Assembly: GCA_963930645.1 (NCBI GenBank)
Contig: OZ005659.1
Coordinates: 163,839,534 to 163,903,533, forward strand
Direction: 5' to 3'
DNA from: Salticus scenicus
Lineage: Eukaryota; Arthropoda; Arachnida; Araneae; Salticidae
DNA: 64,000 nt
The position numbers and the translations under genes are program-made. Position 1 is the first letter of the stretch; each line of letters begins with the position of its first letter. This document shows, piece after piece, positions 22,379 through 35,161 of this stretch. The notes beneath the pieces were generated by a model. The model was not told the DNA's origin, did no database searches, and saw only the letters and a list, made by a program, of their open reading frames with translations.

Positions 22379-22700
22379 TTAAAAAACAAAATAAAAAGTG
22401 CATAACCTTCCAAACCTCATTTTCTTTTTCATTAAAAAAAAAATCGCCAAAAGAGCGATAATCAGCCAAATCTTTATACCCATAAAACTGATTACGAAAT
22501 CGCATACGTAATCCGTGACGTATGAGTAGTACTTCGGTCCCTCGTCAGGGGCGATAGTGTCTATGCGAAATTTACATGTTAAATTTTTACCATTAGCTTC
22601 TATGTAAGTGACGGCTCTGAATGTTATCAGTACTCTGTGGCCACGATGACACTTTTGAATTAAAAAATTTCGCACATTTTTCAAAGAACGCTGTCTGACA
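22379..22700 (-). CDS. Unassigned frame with C-terminal membrane segment
   Basis: An open frame of about 100 codons on the minus strand. Its upstream side opens at a TAG near 22725, with possible acceptors (ATATTTTAG, ATATGTCAG) just before the coding part, so it may be a 3' exon. It contains two Cys in the first half (QKCHRGHR, LTCKFRID), a TIAPDEGPKYYSYV stretch, then a hydrophobic helix (about 20 residues, core IWLIIALLAIFFL) followed by KKKMRF, as in a single-pass type I membrane protein with a short cytoplasmic tail. A minus-strand AATAAA lies about 200 nt downstream. It could be a host gene end or a degraded element. Family not recognised. Confidence 0.4.
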
Positions 22701-22859
22701 TATCTAAAATATATTATCTAATGCACTATCTAAGTATATACGTAAGAAAAAACGGAAATTAGGGATAACCAAAATGCTGTAAAAATGATATAGTTTTATC
22801 ATTATTAATTTTTATAATACTTTTTTTCTTCAAAAATTTCCGGTGTGAAACAGTAAAAT

Positions 22860-23095
22860 TTTGTCTAATGTTTGTAGTATCTTAATTTTATTTTTCTAGA
22901 TTTACAGACAAACCGCTAACACATTTTTGCTTATAACTCTATGAATATTAAAGTAAAGTATACAAAGTGTATACTTTTCTGCACTGCCAGACTCTCAGGA
23001 ATTCAATTATGAAGTTAAAATTGGGTGTTGGTCTGTTGGTATTGAAAAAAAAATCAAGGTTGGCGCTCATTTCAAAATGTAGATAACCCCTAATT
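22860..23095 (-). repeat. Repeat R1, partial copy
   Basis: Similar to 11770-11950. Both contain GCTTATAACTCTATGAA, a stretch with AATATAAA/TATACTT blocks, ATTGAAAAAAAAATCAAGGT versus ATTGAAAAAAATGAAGTTGA, and AATGTAGATAACCCCTAA versus TATGTAGACGACCCCCTAA. Confidence 0.55.
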
Positions 23096-23198
23096 CAAAA
23101 TTTCACATCGTTTTCAAAAAGTACAATTAATTTATTTTTGAATGGTGTCTATTACATTTTTCTGCGTGAATTAATAACGAAATTACAGCGAGTGTTGT

Positions 23199-23361
23199 GT
23201 TGTGTGTGTGTGTGTGTGTGTGTGTTTTGCATATACACTGCAAAATAACATAGATAAATGCATGCAAGAATACAAAATAATGGATTTTTACTATCACTCT
23301 GTACATTTTTTATATTTATTGTCATTTTCTTTAAAATAAATAAATAAATAAATAAATAAAA
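23199..23361. repeat. Microsatellites (GT)n and (AAAT)n
   Basis: A (GT)n tract at about 23199-23225 and an (AAAT)n tract at about 23332-23361. Confidence 0.9.
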
Positions 23362-23454
23362 ATAAAAATAGCAGTTATTGCCTTAGAGTTATTTTTTGAG
23401 AAATACACATTATCAGTTAAGAATAATAATTTTCCTGTTAAATATAATAAGAAA

Positions 23455-23700
23455 AATACAATGATATGTCCTATGACATTTCAAGAATTATATTAATAAT
23501 ATATGCATATTCTTCTAACCTATATAGTTAGAAGCATAATAATTGTATTCCAACCATATATTCATAATCTCTGACTTGACTTTACTATCACGAACGTCAA
23601 TAGTGCGTGAGATATTCAATTAAATTTATGCAACTGGATTAACTAATATCTTCACTAACTGATAATATAAATTTATTATTCCGTCATGTGCATATAGGTA
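23455..23700 (+). repeat. Duplication copy related to 5090-5340
   Basis: See the entry at 5090. It lies about 780 bp upstream of duplication copy A and is followed by a (TA)-rich palindromic tract at 23700-23750. Confidence 0.7.
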
Positions 23701-24479
23701 GGTATGTATATCTATATATATCTATATATATACCTATATATATATGTATTACAGAGATAGAGAATAATTAAGTTTTTTATACAATTTTTATATTAATATA
23801 CCTACATTATCAATAATTGATTAAAAATTAAAATATTGATAAAACCCTTTACCGTTTTACTTCACATTTTCTGGTAAACTATAACTATAATCATTATTTC
23901 AATTATATCTTTCTGAATTGTCTCAATATTAATTTAAAAGTTTTGCAACAGTATATGAGATAGATAAGGCTAATAAAATCTGTAGTATGAATTTTGTTAC
24001 CTTTTGCTCATAATTAGTTAAACATAGGGTAGGAGGGGTTAAATCGGTTTGGTTATTTTTTATTTATTTTTTTATTTTTTTGTTGTTGTTATCGTTATGC
24101 TATTTATGTACAATATTAAACCCGCGCATTACTCATACTTTTAACAAAATCGCTTCCATAATTGCATGTTTTTCGTATTTATACAATTGAAATTTACATG
24201 CAGGATGCTTCAGTACAACGTTTAAAAAAATTCTAGGTGAGGTAGAGTGCTGTCATACGATTCGGAAAGATACAGAAATTCGAGGTCGGAAATGATTTCC
24301 TAACGCAATTGTATACAGCAATACATCAGAATTAAAAAGACGTAAACGATTATTCATTTTAATAATCTATGTACGTAATTTTATAATAAAAAAGTATTGC
24401 ATTGACACGGTAGATAAAATTTCGAACACTAGTTTCGATGATGTTGCTCTTGTTCATAAACAAGTACATTCAATATTAA

Positions 24480-25193
24480 AGTTACTCAGTACGAATAATG
24501 AATAATATTTTCTTATATCCGATGTTTCTGTAAACAACATCGTGTAAGAGAAACATTTACGACCCACCACTGCTATATGATGATGAATCGTCAGAATACA
24601 CTCTAACCCTCCTGGAATTTCAGAAATGGGATACTATAACGTTTATTTTTATGAGTTACAATATGGATAAAATGTTCTCAATATTTATTTATTTATTTAT
24701 TTTTTAAATATAAATTAAGATCATAAGAACAAATGTTTAGAAAAACAATTTACTCGCTTTTGCATAAATTATTACCAGTAACTTGCCCGCAGAATAAGCT
24801 ATCAGGAGATTAATTTTCAATTTAAAAAAACGCCATTTTAATATGTATTTAGTCTTTAAAATGTGATTTTTTATATCAATTTTTATATGTTTCATAAAAA
24901 ATTGCATTATAGCGAAGATTTGCATAAAAAATTCTTTATACAGATTCCAACCTGCATAAAAATATTATATCAATTTTTTATTGCATATTATATAAAATTT
25001 AGGATAAAGAGGTTTTCTAATATAAAACAGAATAAATATTGTAACATTATATTATGATAAATATCGATTTCTTTCGTTTTATATTTTTGAAAAACATTTA
25101 AAGTGCAATTTGTCAGTGCAATTTCTGAAAACCTCTTTTATTTTCGACCTTTTTCGTTGACTGACACTTTCAGATTCAAATTCGAAATGGCAG
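24480..25193 (+). repeat. Duplication copy A, left part
   Basis: Collinear with 48020-48960. Landmarks: ATGTTYCTGTRAACAACA, AATATARATTAAGATCATAA plus GAACAAATGTTTA, CAGRATAAGCTATCWGG, GTGCAATTTGTCAGTGCAAT (A) / GTACAATTTGTCAGTGCAAT (B), and AGAYTCAAATTCGAAATG at the right edge. It stops where the 508-bp direct repeat begins. No coding frame is conserved between the copies. Confidence 0.8.
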
Positions 25194-25701
25194 TGTGAGA
25201 ACAAGTTCACACATATGTTCTTTTAAATATTTAATTTCTTTCTAAATAATTCAATTTTTAATTTTAAATAAAAAAGTCAATTTATTAAGAATAGTTATAA
25301 AATTAATTAATTCTTTTAACAAATTTATTTTAATTTAATTTATTCCAATAAAAAAAGAACATTTTATTCTGTAATATCCTTTGAAATCAATTCATTCTAT
25401 TATAAAAGTCAATCTATATTTAATTTAATTTGTATTTTACTAAGGGACTTATTCGTTTGTAGATAGATACATTTCCCCCTTTTCATCAACGGTATGTTCA
25501 ATATCTCATTTAATCATAGATAGAAAATAATTTATTTGTCTAAATTACTTTATAATATAAACAGAAGTTGCAAAATTTATTTCATTTCCTGTCATTTGTG
25601 CTATCATAATGACTTTGTTCATCTCATTGGCGTCAACTCGTTTCTTTTAATAATAATAATAAAATAAAAAAGAACAGATAAATTCTTAATGATATATTGA
25701 T
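25194..25701 (+). repeat. Left 508-bp terminal direct repeat (LTR-like)
   Basis: Read base by base, this is identical to 32417-32924. It starts TGTGAGAACAAG and ends GATATATTGAT. Upstream flank GGCAG and downstream flank GGCGCC differ from those of the other copy, so both limits are sharp. It contains AATAAA-type signals. It lacks the usual CA end. It is too AT-rich for coding. Confidence 0.9.
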
Positions 25702-25710
25702 GGCGCCAAT
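25701..25710 (+). promoter_or_regulatory. Possible primer-binding site
   Basis: TGGCGCCAAT directly follows the left repeat. TGGCGCC is the reverse complement of a tRNA 3' end ending GGCGCCA, as used by several LTR elements. Only seven bases fit, so this is suggestive. Confidence 0.4.
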
Positions 25711-28700
25711 AAAAAATAATTACTTTGGCGTAATTTATGTTGCCAAGCTTGGCTTTGTCTTTTGAATAACGGATTAAATTTTTGAATTAACCAATTAGAA
25801 CATTCTTTTGGCGCTTTATTTGGCATTAGTTTATTAATTTCGGGTTTGAATTGGCGAATGCAATTCAGTACTTCTCTCGCATCAAAACAGTCAACATCTC
25901 TTGTTTACTGGTGTAAGAAACTATCGTTTGCTCTCCCTCTCTCTCTCTCTTCCTTTTTAGATCATATGAGAACCATTATAAGTGAATGCTTGATAATTCA
26001 TGTTTTTTTAACATAAAAATAAAGAACGCTTTCTATTGCAAGTGACTTTTATTATTTATTGTCAAGTATCACTCCTTTTTGAAAGATTATGGATTTCCAG
26101 CCCTGGTGTTTTGCGGTAAGCGATGTACTACAACTACATGATGGTGCCACTTATTTCACGGACAATAAAACTTCTTCACAAATCTTGGTCTCCGTGACCA
26201 TTGGTTCTTCATTGTTTTTCTACTAGGATCAAGAGAGAGGGAGGGGCTGTTACAAAAATTTTTATTCGTTGCATTCTCAGTCGGACTATTAAAAAAACTA
26301 TTACTTTATCTCATTCGCCATTAGACTATCAAATTTGTTTTCCTTAAGACTAAAAAATGGTCATTACTGGATTCTTTTAAAACTTTATGAATCTAAATTT
26401 TTGGTGTCTTCTACCGATCATCGTAGTATACAACATTAAATACCATCTGAGGCGAAGCCTTAAAAAAAGAATGTTGTTTCCTTTCCTATTACCATGTGTC
26501 TGCGGGAGTCCATTTGCCGGATCAGAATTAGAGATTTCCCATCTGCCCACTGCACTCCCCATGATTGATAAATGCGGAATAACGGATTACCAAGACAGTT
26601 TTATATAAGATATTTAGTGGTATATCAAGTGTGAGTTATTGTGATTTGTGTTTGCTTTCACCGTTTCTTTACGCACAGGAGAAAAACCAAAAGAGAAAGT
26701 ATGTTGCGTGTATTATATCTTCCTTTCTACTTTTCTTTTCTCATACAGGAGGAAAGCCCATCGTGTTTATTTAATTACTATTTATGTCGAATGCTCATGG
26801 GAACATACTGTGTGTTGACATTTTTCTATAGATCGACATGTTTCTGACGAATAAATTACTTCAGAATAGGAAGGTTAAAGATTTTTCAGCAATATAGAGG
26901 ACAAAATAAACATGATTTGCTCTCGGAAGATCCTGAAGATTTTTACATTATGTGACGTCTCAAGAATTTTATTAACGTTTTTCCAGATAAGTTTTTTATA
27001 TATATTTTTTTTCAGTATGTAGATATATATAAAAACAAATGCACTTATATTTCAATGCAAATATTCAATTAACTAAAACTAATTTAAAATAAATAAATAA
27101 ATCTTTAATTGTACTTTTGAATGTTAAGTACCAATTTTTTTAAAAAGAAAGTAATATATATGTGTGCATTTGTTCTTTTAAATAAACAATTTCGTGAATT
27201 TGGAAGAAAGTTTAATTCTTCAAAAAAAAAAAAAAAAAAAAAAGTTCAAAATTTTCCACTGATAGCTTGCTTTAATATGCTTTTTAATAATCTATTTTTC
27301 TTTGTTATGCTTATATATGTGTTTATACTTATACTTGATATGGTCAACTTTTGTATGGAGAGGTCAGTTTATTAAAGTTAAATTTTTCAATACTATTGCT
27401 TGAGAATGGTGTGCATAAAAATGTATTATTAGGATTAAAATTGAAATTTTATTAGGATTTTTTTAATTTCTCGATGGGTTTAAATAATACACATATACAT
27501 ATTTTTTTTAATTAGTTATTATTTTTTTTAGGAACTAGTGTAAATAATGTGTTAAATATATTAGAAAATGCACATTATAATGTTTTAAACAACTTTACAC
27601 CGACGTTTCCTGTTTTTTTTTACACTTTCACATACACTTTTAAACAACCCATTTGAGAAATTTTGAAATGTTAACTTAATAATTTAATTTATATAAATTT
27701 AAAACTCATTTTTTTACACTATTATTGCAAACAAACGATTTTTAGGGAAGTGTATAATAATAGATTTACAACAAATGTGTACATTTGTGAAAGAAAGAAA
27801 GAAATTGTGCATGCACTCTGATTTTCAGTAATATGTAGTTATATATTTATTTTCTCAAACTTATTTTGCATAAAATGATTATTGTTATTTCTTAAATAAT
27901 TTTTCTATTGATATGAATATTTATAGATATTTGAAAATTATGTTTATGCCCATATCATTATCAAATTTACTCAATTACATGAATATTTACCAGGAATTGA
28001 TTTAAAAAAAAAAAAAGACCTTTCTTTTATTTCATTGGTAGATAATGTTGATATATATATATTGATGGATGATTTTCATTTTAACTCATTACTGAGATCA
28101 TGACTTAGATTAATTTTATCTGCTTTAATTTAGTTACATACGAAGCTTTTACACTGCAATATTTTTTTACAAATTAACAATCTAAATACTATAAACATGT
28201 ATCACACTGAATTGATAATATTCACTTTTTTAATAAATTCAATTTTGGGCAATTTATCATAATTGCATTTTTATTTTTATCTTGTGTAATTGTGCCCCAT
28301 TGCTGTGTTGAGTGCCGGCTTAAATGCAGAAATGGTATTTTGATGCTCAATGCATAATCCTTTCTCTTGATTTCTGGCCAAAAATTTGTCTTGAGTAAGG
28401 GTATGCTTTGAGTAACTTAATTTGCATAATACACATTTTGTTACACTTCCATAAAATAATTTTAGCTATAAACATTTCCACAATTTAACATTTATAAAAT
28501 ATCAAGTAATTCTAGCCGTGTCAGTAGCTTAAAACTGTTTTTCTAGTTTTGATTTCTTATTTTACAAAACAAACTATGCATGATTGTGTAAATCTAGCCT
28601 AATCTATTTTATTTAGAAAAAAAAAAAAAGAGAAAACTTTGCTAGTCACAGTGTTATATGTGCATAGTACACACAATCTAAAATATTTTCTACAAAATAC

Positions 28701-29772
28701 ACCATTTTTTACATGTATATACATATTTTTTTTTCTCAGTTGTACAAAATATCTATTTGCCCATTTTTAAACCTTTAAGGAAACACAAAAGTTTGTAATT
28801 TTATTTACACAATTTATTTATATTTTAATAATTGAAAGTTGTATTGCAGGTACTGGGTCCTGAATAAATTATGAGAAAAATAATTCATCCTCTGTCAAAA
28901 AAAAAAAAAAAAAAAAAAAAAAATTAAATACTTTGTACATTAAATTTATTCAAACATTTACAAATCATATTCAGTTTTTTTTCCCCTCTTACTGCATAAT
29001 ATATAATTATATTTGGTCTGCTCAGATTGTTTTTGATATGCTAATAATTTTTTTAAATAAATCATAATGCAATTTTTTTTTTTTTTTCATACAGGTATAA
29101 ATTTATCACCTTTCATATTTTTCAATATTTTTATTTTTATTTTGCATATTACAATTTTATTTATGGTATTGGCACAGAAATTGAATTTCTTCAAGACACA
29201 TTTTTTTACATAATAACGAACAATTAATTGTTGTGCCAAATGTGATTTTGGTTCCATAAAGTTATTTATAGGTTATTTTGACACACACAAGATTAAAATT
29301 TACTTATGATGTGTTCACATAAACCTGGCTGGATCATCGAGATCTTGAAATATGTCAGTCGTGAATTAAACACCTCATGTCTTACAATACATTATTTATT
29401 TCATTTGTCAATTTACCATATTTAATAATTAATGCAGTTAACTGAAGGTTATTTTTTTTAAATTATCAAATATTTTGAATTACACATTTTTTTTTTTTTT
29501 CTCATTTACCTTTATTGACTATTTTGTATAAACACATGATCATAGCAGATGAATGTTTGATGAAGAAGAGAAATATTTAAGAGAAATAATAAGATTTAAA
29601 AAAAAAAAAAGGAATTGATTTATGATTAATGGGGTCAACTGATTTTTGTCAATGAGAATTCACGAATAAATATGCTAGCAGATTCAATCATATGAATCAT
29701 ATTTTTGTGTACACTTGTTGAAGGCAAATATAATTGCCGTTTCATTTTATTCCAGCTGATGATTTAAATTGT

Positions 29773-29867
29773 GTTGACGTATTCTGTTGAAAAGGTCAAC
29801 TAATATTTATATATTTTGCATATGCACTGATTTATTTGAGTTGACGTATTCTGTTGAAAAGGTCAAC
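29773..29867. repeat. Two perfect 28-bp repeats bounded by GTTGAC / GTCAAC
   Basis: GTTGACGTATTCTGTTGAAA with AGGTCAAC after it occurs at 29773-29800 and 29840-29867. Each unit starts with GTTGAC and ends with its complement GTCAAC. A further GGTCAACTGA lies at about 29634. Spacing is 67 bp. They lie inside the non-coding LTR-type element. Confidence 0.85.
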
Positions 29868-32405
29868 CGTTATTATTCTGGCCATGCTTTACATATTATT
29901 TGCGCTATTTTTAAGAGGATCCTCACACAATAAAAATAATAATAATAATAATTAAATAAAAAAAGGCCTATATATTTTTTTATGTGTACACTAACAAACA
30001 TTTTTTTTTACTTTTTCGTTTTTTTACATTTTAGTGCATGTTAAATTCGTGATTAGAGAGCTTTCACTACAGCTATGATAATTTGTTTTTGTGGCAATTT
30101 ATTTTAATTTTAATATATTGTGGAACACTTACAGACATATACTAAATTTTTTAATAGTTCAAATTATTTCAGTTGATATTCATTTTTTACAATATTGTTT
30201 AAATATTAAAACATATCACCCATTTAATTGCAAATTTAATTACATTTACACATTTACCCTTTAAAACACAATTGTGTTGCTCTGGTTGTCAGTATAATAA
30301 TGACTTCTATAATCTTTGGATTTCGACCATTATATTGGTTTCAACACCTGTAATTGTGTAGGGGACTTCTAATTTTTTTTACAACAATTTTTAAAGTTAT
30401 AATTTAATAATTAATTCACACAAATAAAAAAAAAAAAAAAAAAGTTTAAATTTTATATTTTTGTTGCTAGATCTCTATGTGTGTTCCCGTATATGTTTTC
30501 TTTTGGGTCGAAATTTCATTGTATTATTGGCTGATTTATCAGTTTGTCAGTCATAAAACAAATATATCCAATAGTATTATTTTATTCTCTTGTACACGCA
30601 TGTTTTACCATGCTTTTCTGCATTATTATCAGACTTGGCCTCACAACCCAATGTTTGACACACACACATACACACGTTCACAAAATTTTCTCTGACCCAT
30701 TTAGTTAATATTTTATTGGTTCACGTGTGGTGATGTCGTTTTACATTTTTGTTTATTAAATTTTTACAAGCATTTTTACACACACAAAAAAAATAAATAA
30801 ATAAATAAATAAATAAAATAAAACTGGTTATATTAATAAAACACACCTACACAAAAGTAAATAAGTAGATAAATAATTTTTATTTCTTTGTCAACTTACA
30901 GTAAATTCTGATATTTTTTTAGAGTCTATGTGGTTTTCGTATAAAAATGAAGTCATTGGTAAAACGTGAAATATCCGTACATATTCTGTACGTGTTAGAA
31001 AATTTTTGGTTTACAAATAATTTCTTGTTTAATAAGTAATTTTTTTTTTTTTTTCTTTCAACTTAAATTAAATACTTATTTGTTTAAAATTTCTCATTTA
31101 AAATAATCCCATTTTGTAATGTTTTGCACCACAGATGCATTTTCAATGGTACTTTGAAATTATCTGTGTGTTGCAAGAGGTAGTCTGTGCAGAAGCATGT
31201 GGCTGGTTCACTCTTCATTTTTTTTTTAGACTATTTCTTGCTGAGCAATATTATAAAATTATCCGTGTAACATACGCTATGATTCTTGGGCAATATATGG
31301 AATATTGCTTAGGCTTGATAAAACAATAATTCAAATTAATTCTAAAACAATATATATTTAGAAATTTTATAGTTTTTGACAATTTTTCTACATGGTTTTG
31401 TCTTGTTACATCTATACTAAAATGACTTTAATTTTTATCGATGCCAATTTTGTTACAAAATTATATAAATTAATTTTTCAAATACTAATTACTTGTTAAA
31501 GTTCTGTTTAGGAAAAGGAAATTATTTCATAAGAGTAAATTTTTAATAATTTTTGACCAACACAATATATTGAAATAAAGTTTGTTCAGAATTTCTGCAG
31601 AGAAAATAAATTATAATACAAAAAATAAAAATAATTTGTTTTTCTTTAAAACATTACTAGAACTATTACATGTGCGCTCTTTTTTTGACATAGGGCTAGA
31701 TTTTTTTTTCTACACATTTTTTTACACATACAAAGGACATTTCATTATGTCACTTTGCAGAATGCTGGTTGTCATTTTTGCACAACATGAAGCCTCTTCT
31801 GCTTCCCTCACATACAGTTCATTATGCTATGTTCGGTATGGCATCACAAAACCATGTTGGTCATAGCTATTGTACTATTCTACACTTTCTAGCTCATTTT
31901 GTTAAAAATTTAGATTTTCACGTGCAGATTAATTTTTTATATACTCAAAAATTGTTTGGAATATTTTTTCATATTAATGCTATATTATTTTATTTAAATT
32001 AACAATTAAAAATTTAAATCAGTTGATTTGCATATTTTTTTGCTACTGATTTCCTTTTCCTTTTCTCAAGCATATATGCCATTTTATGAATGTGAACTTT
32101 GATATTTTCAACAAATTATATATTGTGTCACACTAGTATACTTCACTTATTAGATGATTATTTCATGTTCAATACACAGTGTTATAACAATGATATGTCT
32201 TGTGAGTTGTTCTATAACTATGTATATTATTCAAATTTTCAAATTTATTCTTATATGCCTTATATGCCACCTTGTTTTTTATTGTTGTTTGACAAAAGAT
32301 TATTTGTATTATTTTCAGCAATATTACTTGAGATATTCAAATTGTCATGTGCTGTTTCTAGGTGAGAGAGAGCAAACTTTTTTAATTTTTTTTTTTTAGG
32401 GCATT

Positions 32406-32416
32406 GGGGAGAAATA
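32406..32416 (+). promoter_or_regulatory. Possible polypurine tract
   Basis: GGGGAGAAATA sits directly before the TG of the right terminal repeat, the position at which LTR elements prime plus-strand DNA. Confidence 0.45.
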
Positions 32417-32924
32417 TGTGAGAACAAGTTCACACATATGTTCTTTTAAATATTTAATTTCTTTCTAAATAATTCAATTTTTAATTTTAAATAAAAAAGT
32501 CAATTTATTAAGAATAGTTATAAAATTAATTAATTCTTTTAACAAATTTATTTTAATTTAATTTATTCCAATAAAAAAAGAACATTTTATTCTGTAATAT
32601 CCTTTGAAATCAATTCATTCTATTATAAAAGTCAATCTATATTTAATTTAATTTGTATTTTACTAAGGGACTTATTCGTTTGTAGATAGATACATTTCCC
32701 CCTTTTCATCAACGGTATGTTCAATATCTCATTTAATCATAGATAGAAAATAATTTATTTGTCTAAATTACTTTATAATATAAACAGAAGTTGCAAAATT
32801 TATTTCATTTCCTGTCATTTGTGCTATCATAATGACTTTGTTCATCTCATTGGCGTCAACTCGTTTCTTTTAATAATAATAATAAAATAAAAAAGAACAG
32901 ATAAATTCTTAATGATATATTGAT
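32417..32924 (+). repeat. Right 508-bp terminal direct repeat (LTR-like)
   Basis: Identical to 25194-25701 as far as I can read. The flank after it (TTTTGACTGTTTAATGTGAAG) resumes duplication copy A. No target duplication is visible: the left flank is GGCAG and the right flank TTTTG. Comparison with copy B suggests that about 70 bp of target are missing at the insertion. Confidence 0.9.
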
Positions 32925-33225
32925 TTTTGACTGTTTAATGTGAAGCAACTGTCAATGGGAAATCAAAGGTGTCATGCTTAAAAAAAAAAAAAAAAAAAAA
33001 AAAAGTAAAGATTTCCATCTCAATGTTGATCGTACTTTCAAAATTGTTTGAATTCTATATTTATATTAATATAGCACTAAACTGCATATATTTGTGATAT
33101 TTTTTAGTAATAAATGAATTTTTTTTTTTTTTTTATGTTATTGAAAGAATTAAAAAAGATCAGAAAATATTGTAAGGTTTTTATTGCTATATTTTTTCTT
33201 ATAATTTAAAAATGTTTTGATAGGA

Positions 33226-33273
<48 letters not shown>

Positions 33274-34482
33274 GCATAATTAGAAACATAGAAAAAAGAA
33301 TTACTTGCTTCTTAATTTTTTAAACTCAAGATTTTTAACATTTTAGCCCAAACTTGCTAAGATGTCTAGTTTTCAAAGCTAGTAAACGCCAGGTGTCTGT
33401 TATGAAACCAGTCAAACTCGTCGGCCTAGACTTTATGATAATTTCGTATTTTTCTCCGATGCCCTCGTAACCAGAACTCATTTGAAAGTATTTCGAAACG
33501 GGCATTTTCCAGTTGTTTGTTTATGTTTCACATTATAATATCTGTTATAATGTATCTCCTATGGATTTTTGTCAGAATGGCTGAGAATTGAACCTTAAGC
33601 AAACACATTTGGCAGAAAGGATCCCTCTTTAAACTATCTATGTCAAAATCTCTCTATCACAGTTAAATTGAGCAAAAGTGTAACGAAACATAACGTTTCA
33701 CCGAATTTAGTACAACAGTCGTTGAGCTATAGCAGAGATAAATTTTTCGTAAAATACAGAGACAGCCATTTTCAGAAAAAGAAACCAGATGTGTTACATA
33801 ATAAAAATCTTTCATAATTTGTTTGGTATGGTTCCTTGTCTTATCGTCTGAGAAGAAAATTAATCAAAGTTCTTAGAAAAAAAGTGGCACAGTGATGATT
33901 TTCTGTTTGGTCGATATACATCAAAATCAAAATACGATAAATTTAATGAAGGTTTAGCAATTTATATGACTTCATAGAAATTCGTGTTACTCTAATTATT
34001 GAACGCTATTCTAAAAAAAAAAAAAATGTTTCTCGTTTCTCTTCTAAAAATAAATAAATATATAAATACAATATTGCAACATTGCGTTAAATTTCGCTAC
34101 AATCAGTTCTGTTAAGTTTATTTAAAGTTTGTAACATGAAAAAAATATTCAAATTATATAGTTTACGATAAACTGAATAGAATTAAAAATATAATTATGT
34201 CATTCTTTAAACTACAAATATTAAAAGAGTCTTAAGATTCTTTATTAAACGTAATTAAGTTTAAGAAAAATTAATTTATTAGTTTTATTCAAAGTGTTCA
34301 TGAAAAATATTTAAAAGAACATTTTGGTAAATTTTCAACTGTGAGGAATAATAGTTAAATCTATCACATTATATCTAAAAGTAATAAAAGTAATTTTTTT
34401 TTAAGTTTATTGTTTGAAATATACAAGTTAATGTGTCTTTTCTTTTTAGAATTATTTCGACTTTTAAACAAAAGAGAATACA

Positions 34483-34525
<43 letters not shown>

Positions 34526-34860
34526 TAAACGCAGCATTTTCAATTATAGTTTTCTCAGAAATTCTATTATAATTAAGAATAAAACTAAATAAAATTAAAT
34601 AACTTTTAAAGTAAATTGAAAAAAAAAAGATATTACGTCTTTGATTTTATTTCTTTAAAATAATATCACTACATTTTTAGTTAAGTTTGAACCCTTTAAG
34701 CTTTTAATTAATTTGACACCAAAGTTCTCTTTTTACTTTACTGTTTTAAGAAAATTTGTTTCAAAATAAAATAATTAGTGACTACAATTTATTCAAACTG
34801 ATAAAAATGCACCACAGATATTTTTTGGAATAATTAAAGTTTCTTTTTTTTTCTTCTTCT
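32925..34860 (+). repeat. Duplication copy A, middle part
   Basis: Collinear with 49030-49730 and 51060-52320. Landmarks: CTGTTTAATRTGAAG, AACTGTCAATGGGARATCAA, CATAATTTGTTTGGTA, ATTAGTTTTATTCRAAGTG, TTCATGAAAAATA and ACATTATATCTAAAAGTAAT, TCTTTGATTTTAT. Contains (TA)n tracts at 33225-33273 and 34484-34526. No coding frame is shared. Confidence 0.8.
33225..33273. repeat. (TA)n microsatellite
   Basis: About 48 bp of nearly pure TA. A second tract lies at 34484-34526. Confidence 0.95.
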
Positions 34861-35161
34861 TTTTCTTTTTCTTTTTTTTTTTTTCGCCCTGAGGAATTTA
34901 AATTTCCCATTTTAATATATAAAGAGTCAGACCACTATTAATAAAAGAACATGCGAATTAACTGGAAACGCTCAGTATAATTCCTATGAAATGTGATATA
35001 ACAGTGTAAATCCGTAGACCCCTCATAGTCATTATTGGCATAATCATAAGCTGCATTCTCCGACATTATTTTTTATTTTATTATTATTATTATTATTTTG
35101 AGGGGGGGAAGGGCATTTTCAAGGATAAAAAGGATTTTCAAGGATTTCCTTTTTTTTTCAA

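Larger units (their letters stand above)
25702..32416 (+). mobile_element. Internal region of a non-coding LTR-type element
   Basis: 6.7 kb between identical terminal repeats with no frame above 95 codons on either strand and no gag, protease, reverse transcriptase or integrase motif that I can see. The plus strand is T-rich with many CACA/TTTACAC words between 27500 and 32400. A 45-codon frame opens at 26089 (MDFQPWCFAVSDV) and might be a remnant. Together with the primer-site-like start and the purine-rich end, the layout resembles a large non-autonomous LTR derivative that depends on proteins from elsewhere. Alternatives are a very decayed element or a non-LTR cause for the direct repeats. 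Confidence 0.6.

Noticed and set aside
22379..22684. Endogenous viral envelope remnant
   Set aside because: A membrane segment alone is not enough; no fusion-type motif or neighbouring retroviral genes were recognised.
26377..26847. Opposed 61-73 codon frames
   Set aside because: Short, overlapping on both strands, no conserved motif; treated as non-coding interior of the LTR-type element.
29773..29867. CRISPR-like array
   Set aside because: Only two repeats, eukaryotic context, no cas genes.
31135..32399. Several 60-95 codon frames in the LTR-type element
   Set aside because: Hydrophobic, T-rich translations in overlapping frames without any retroelement motif.
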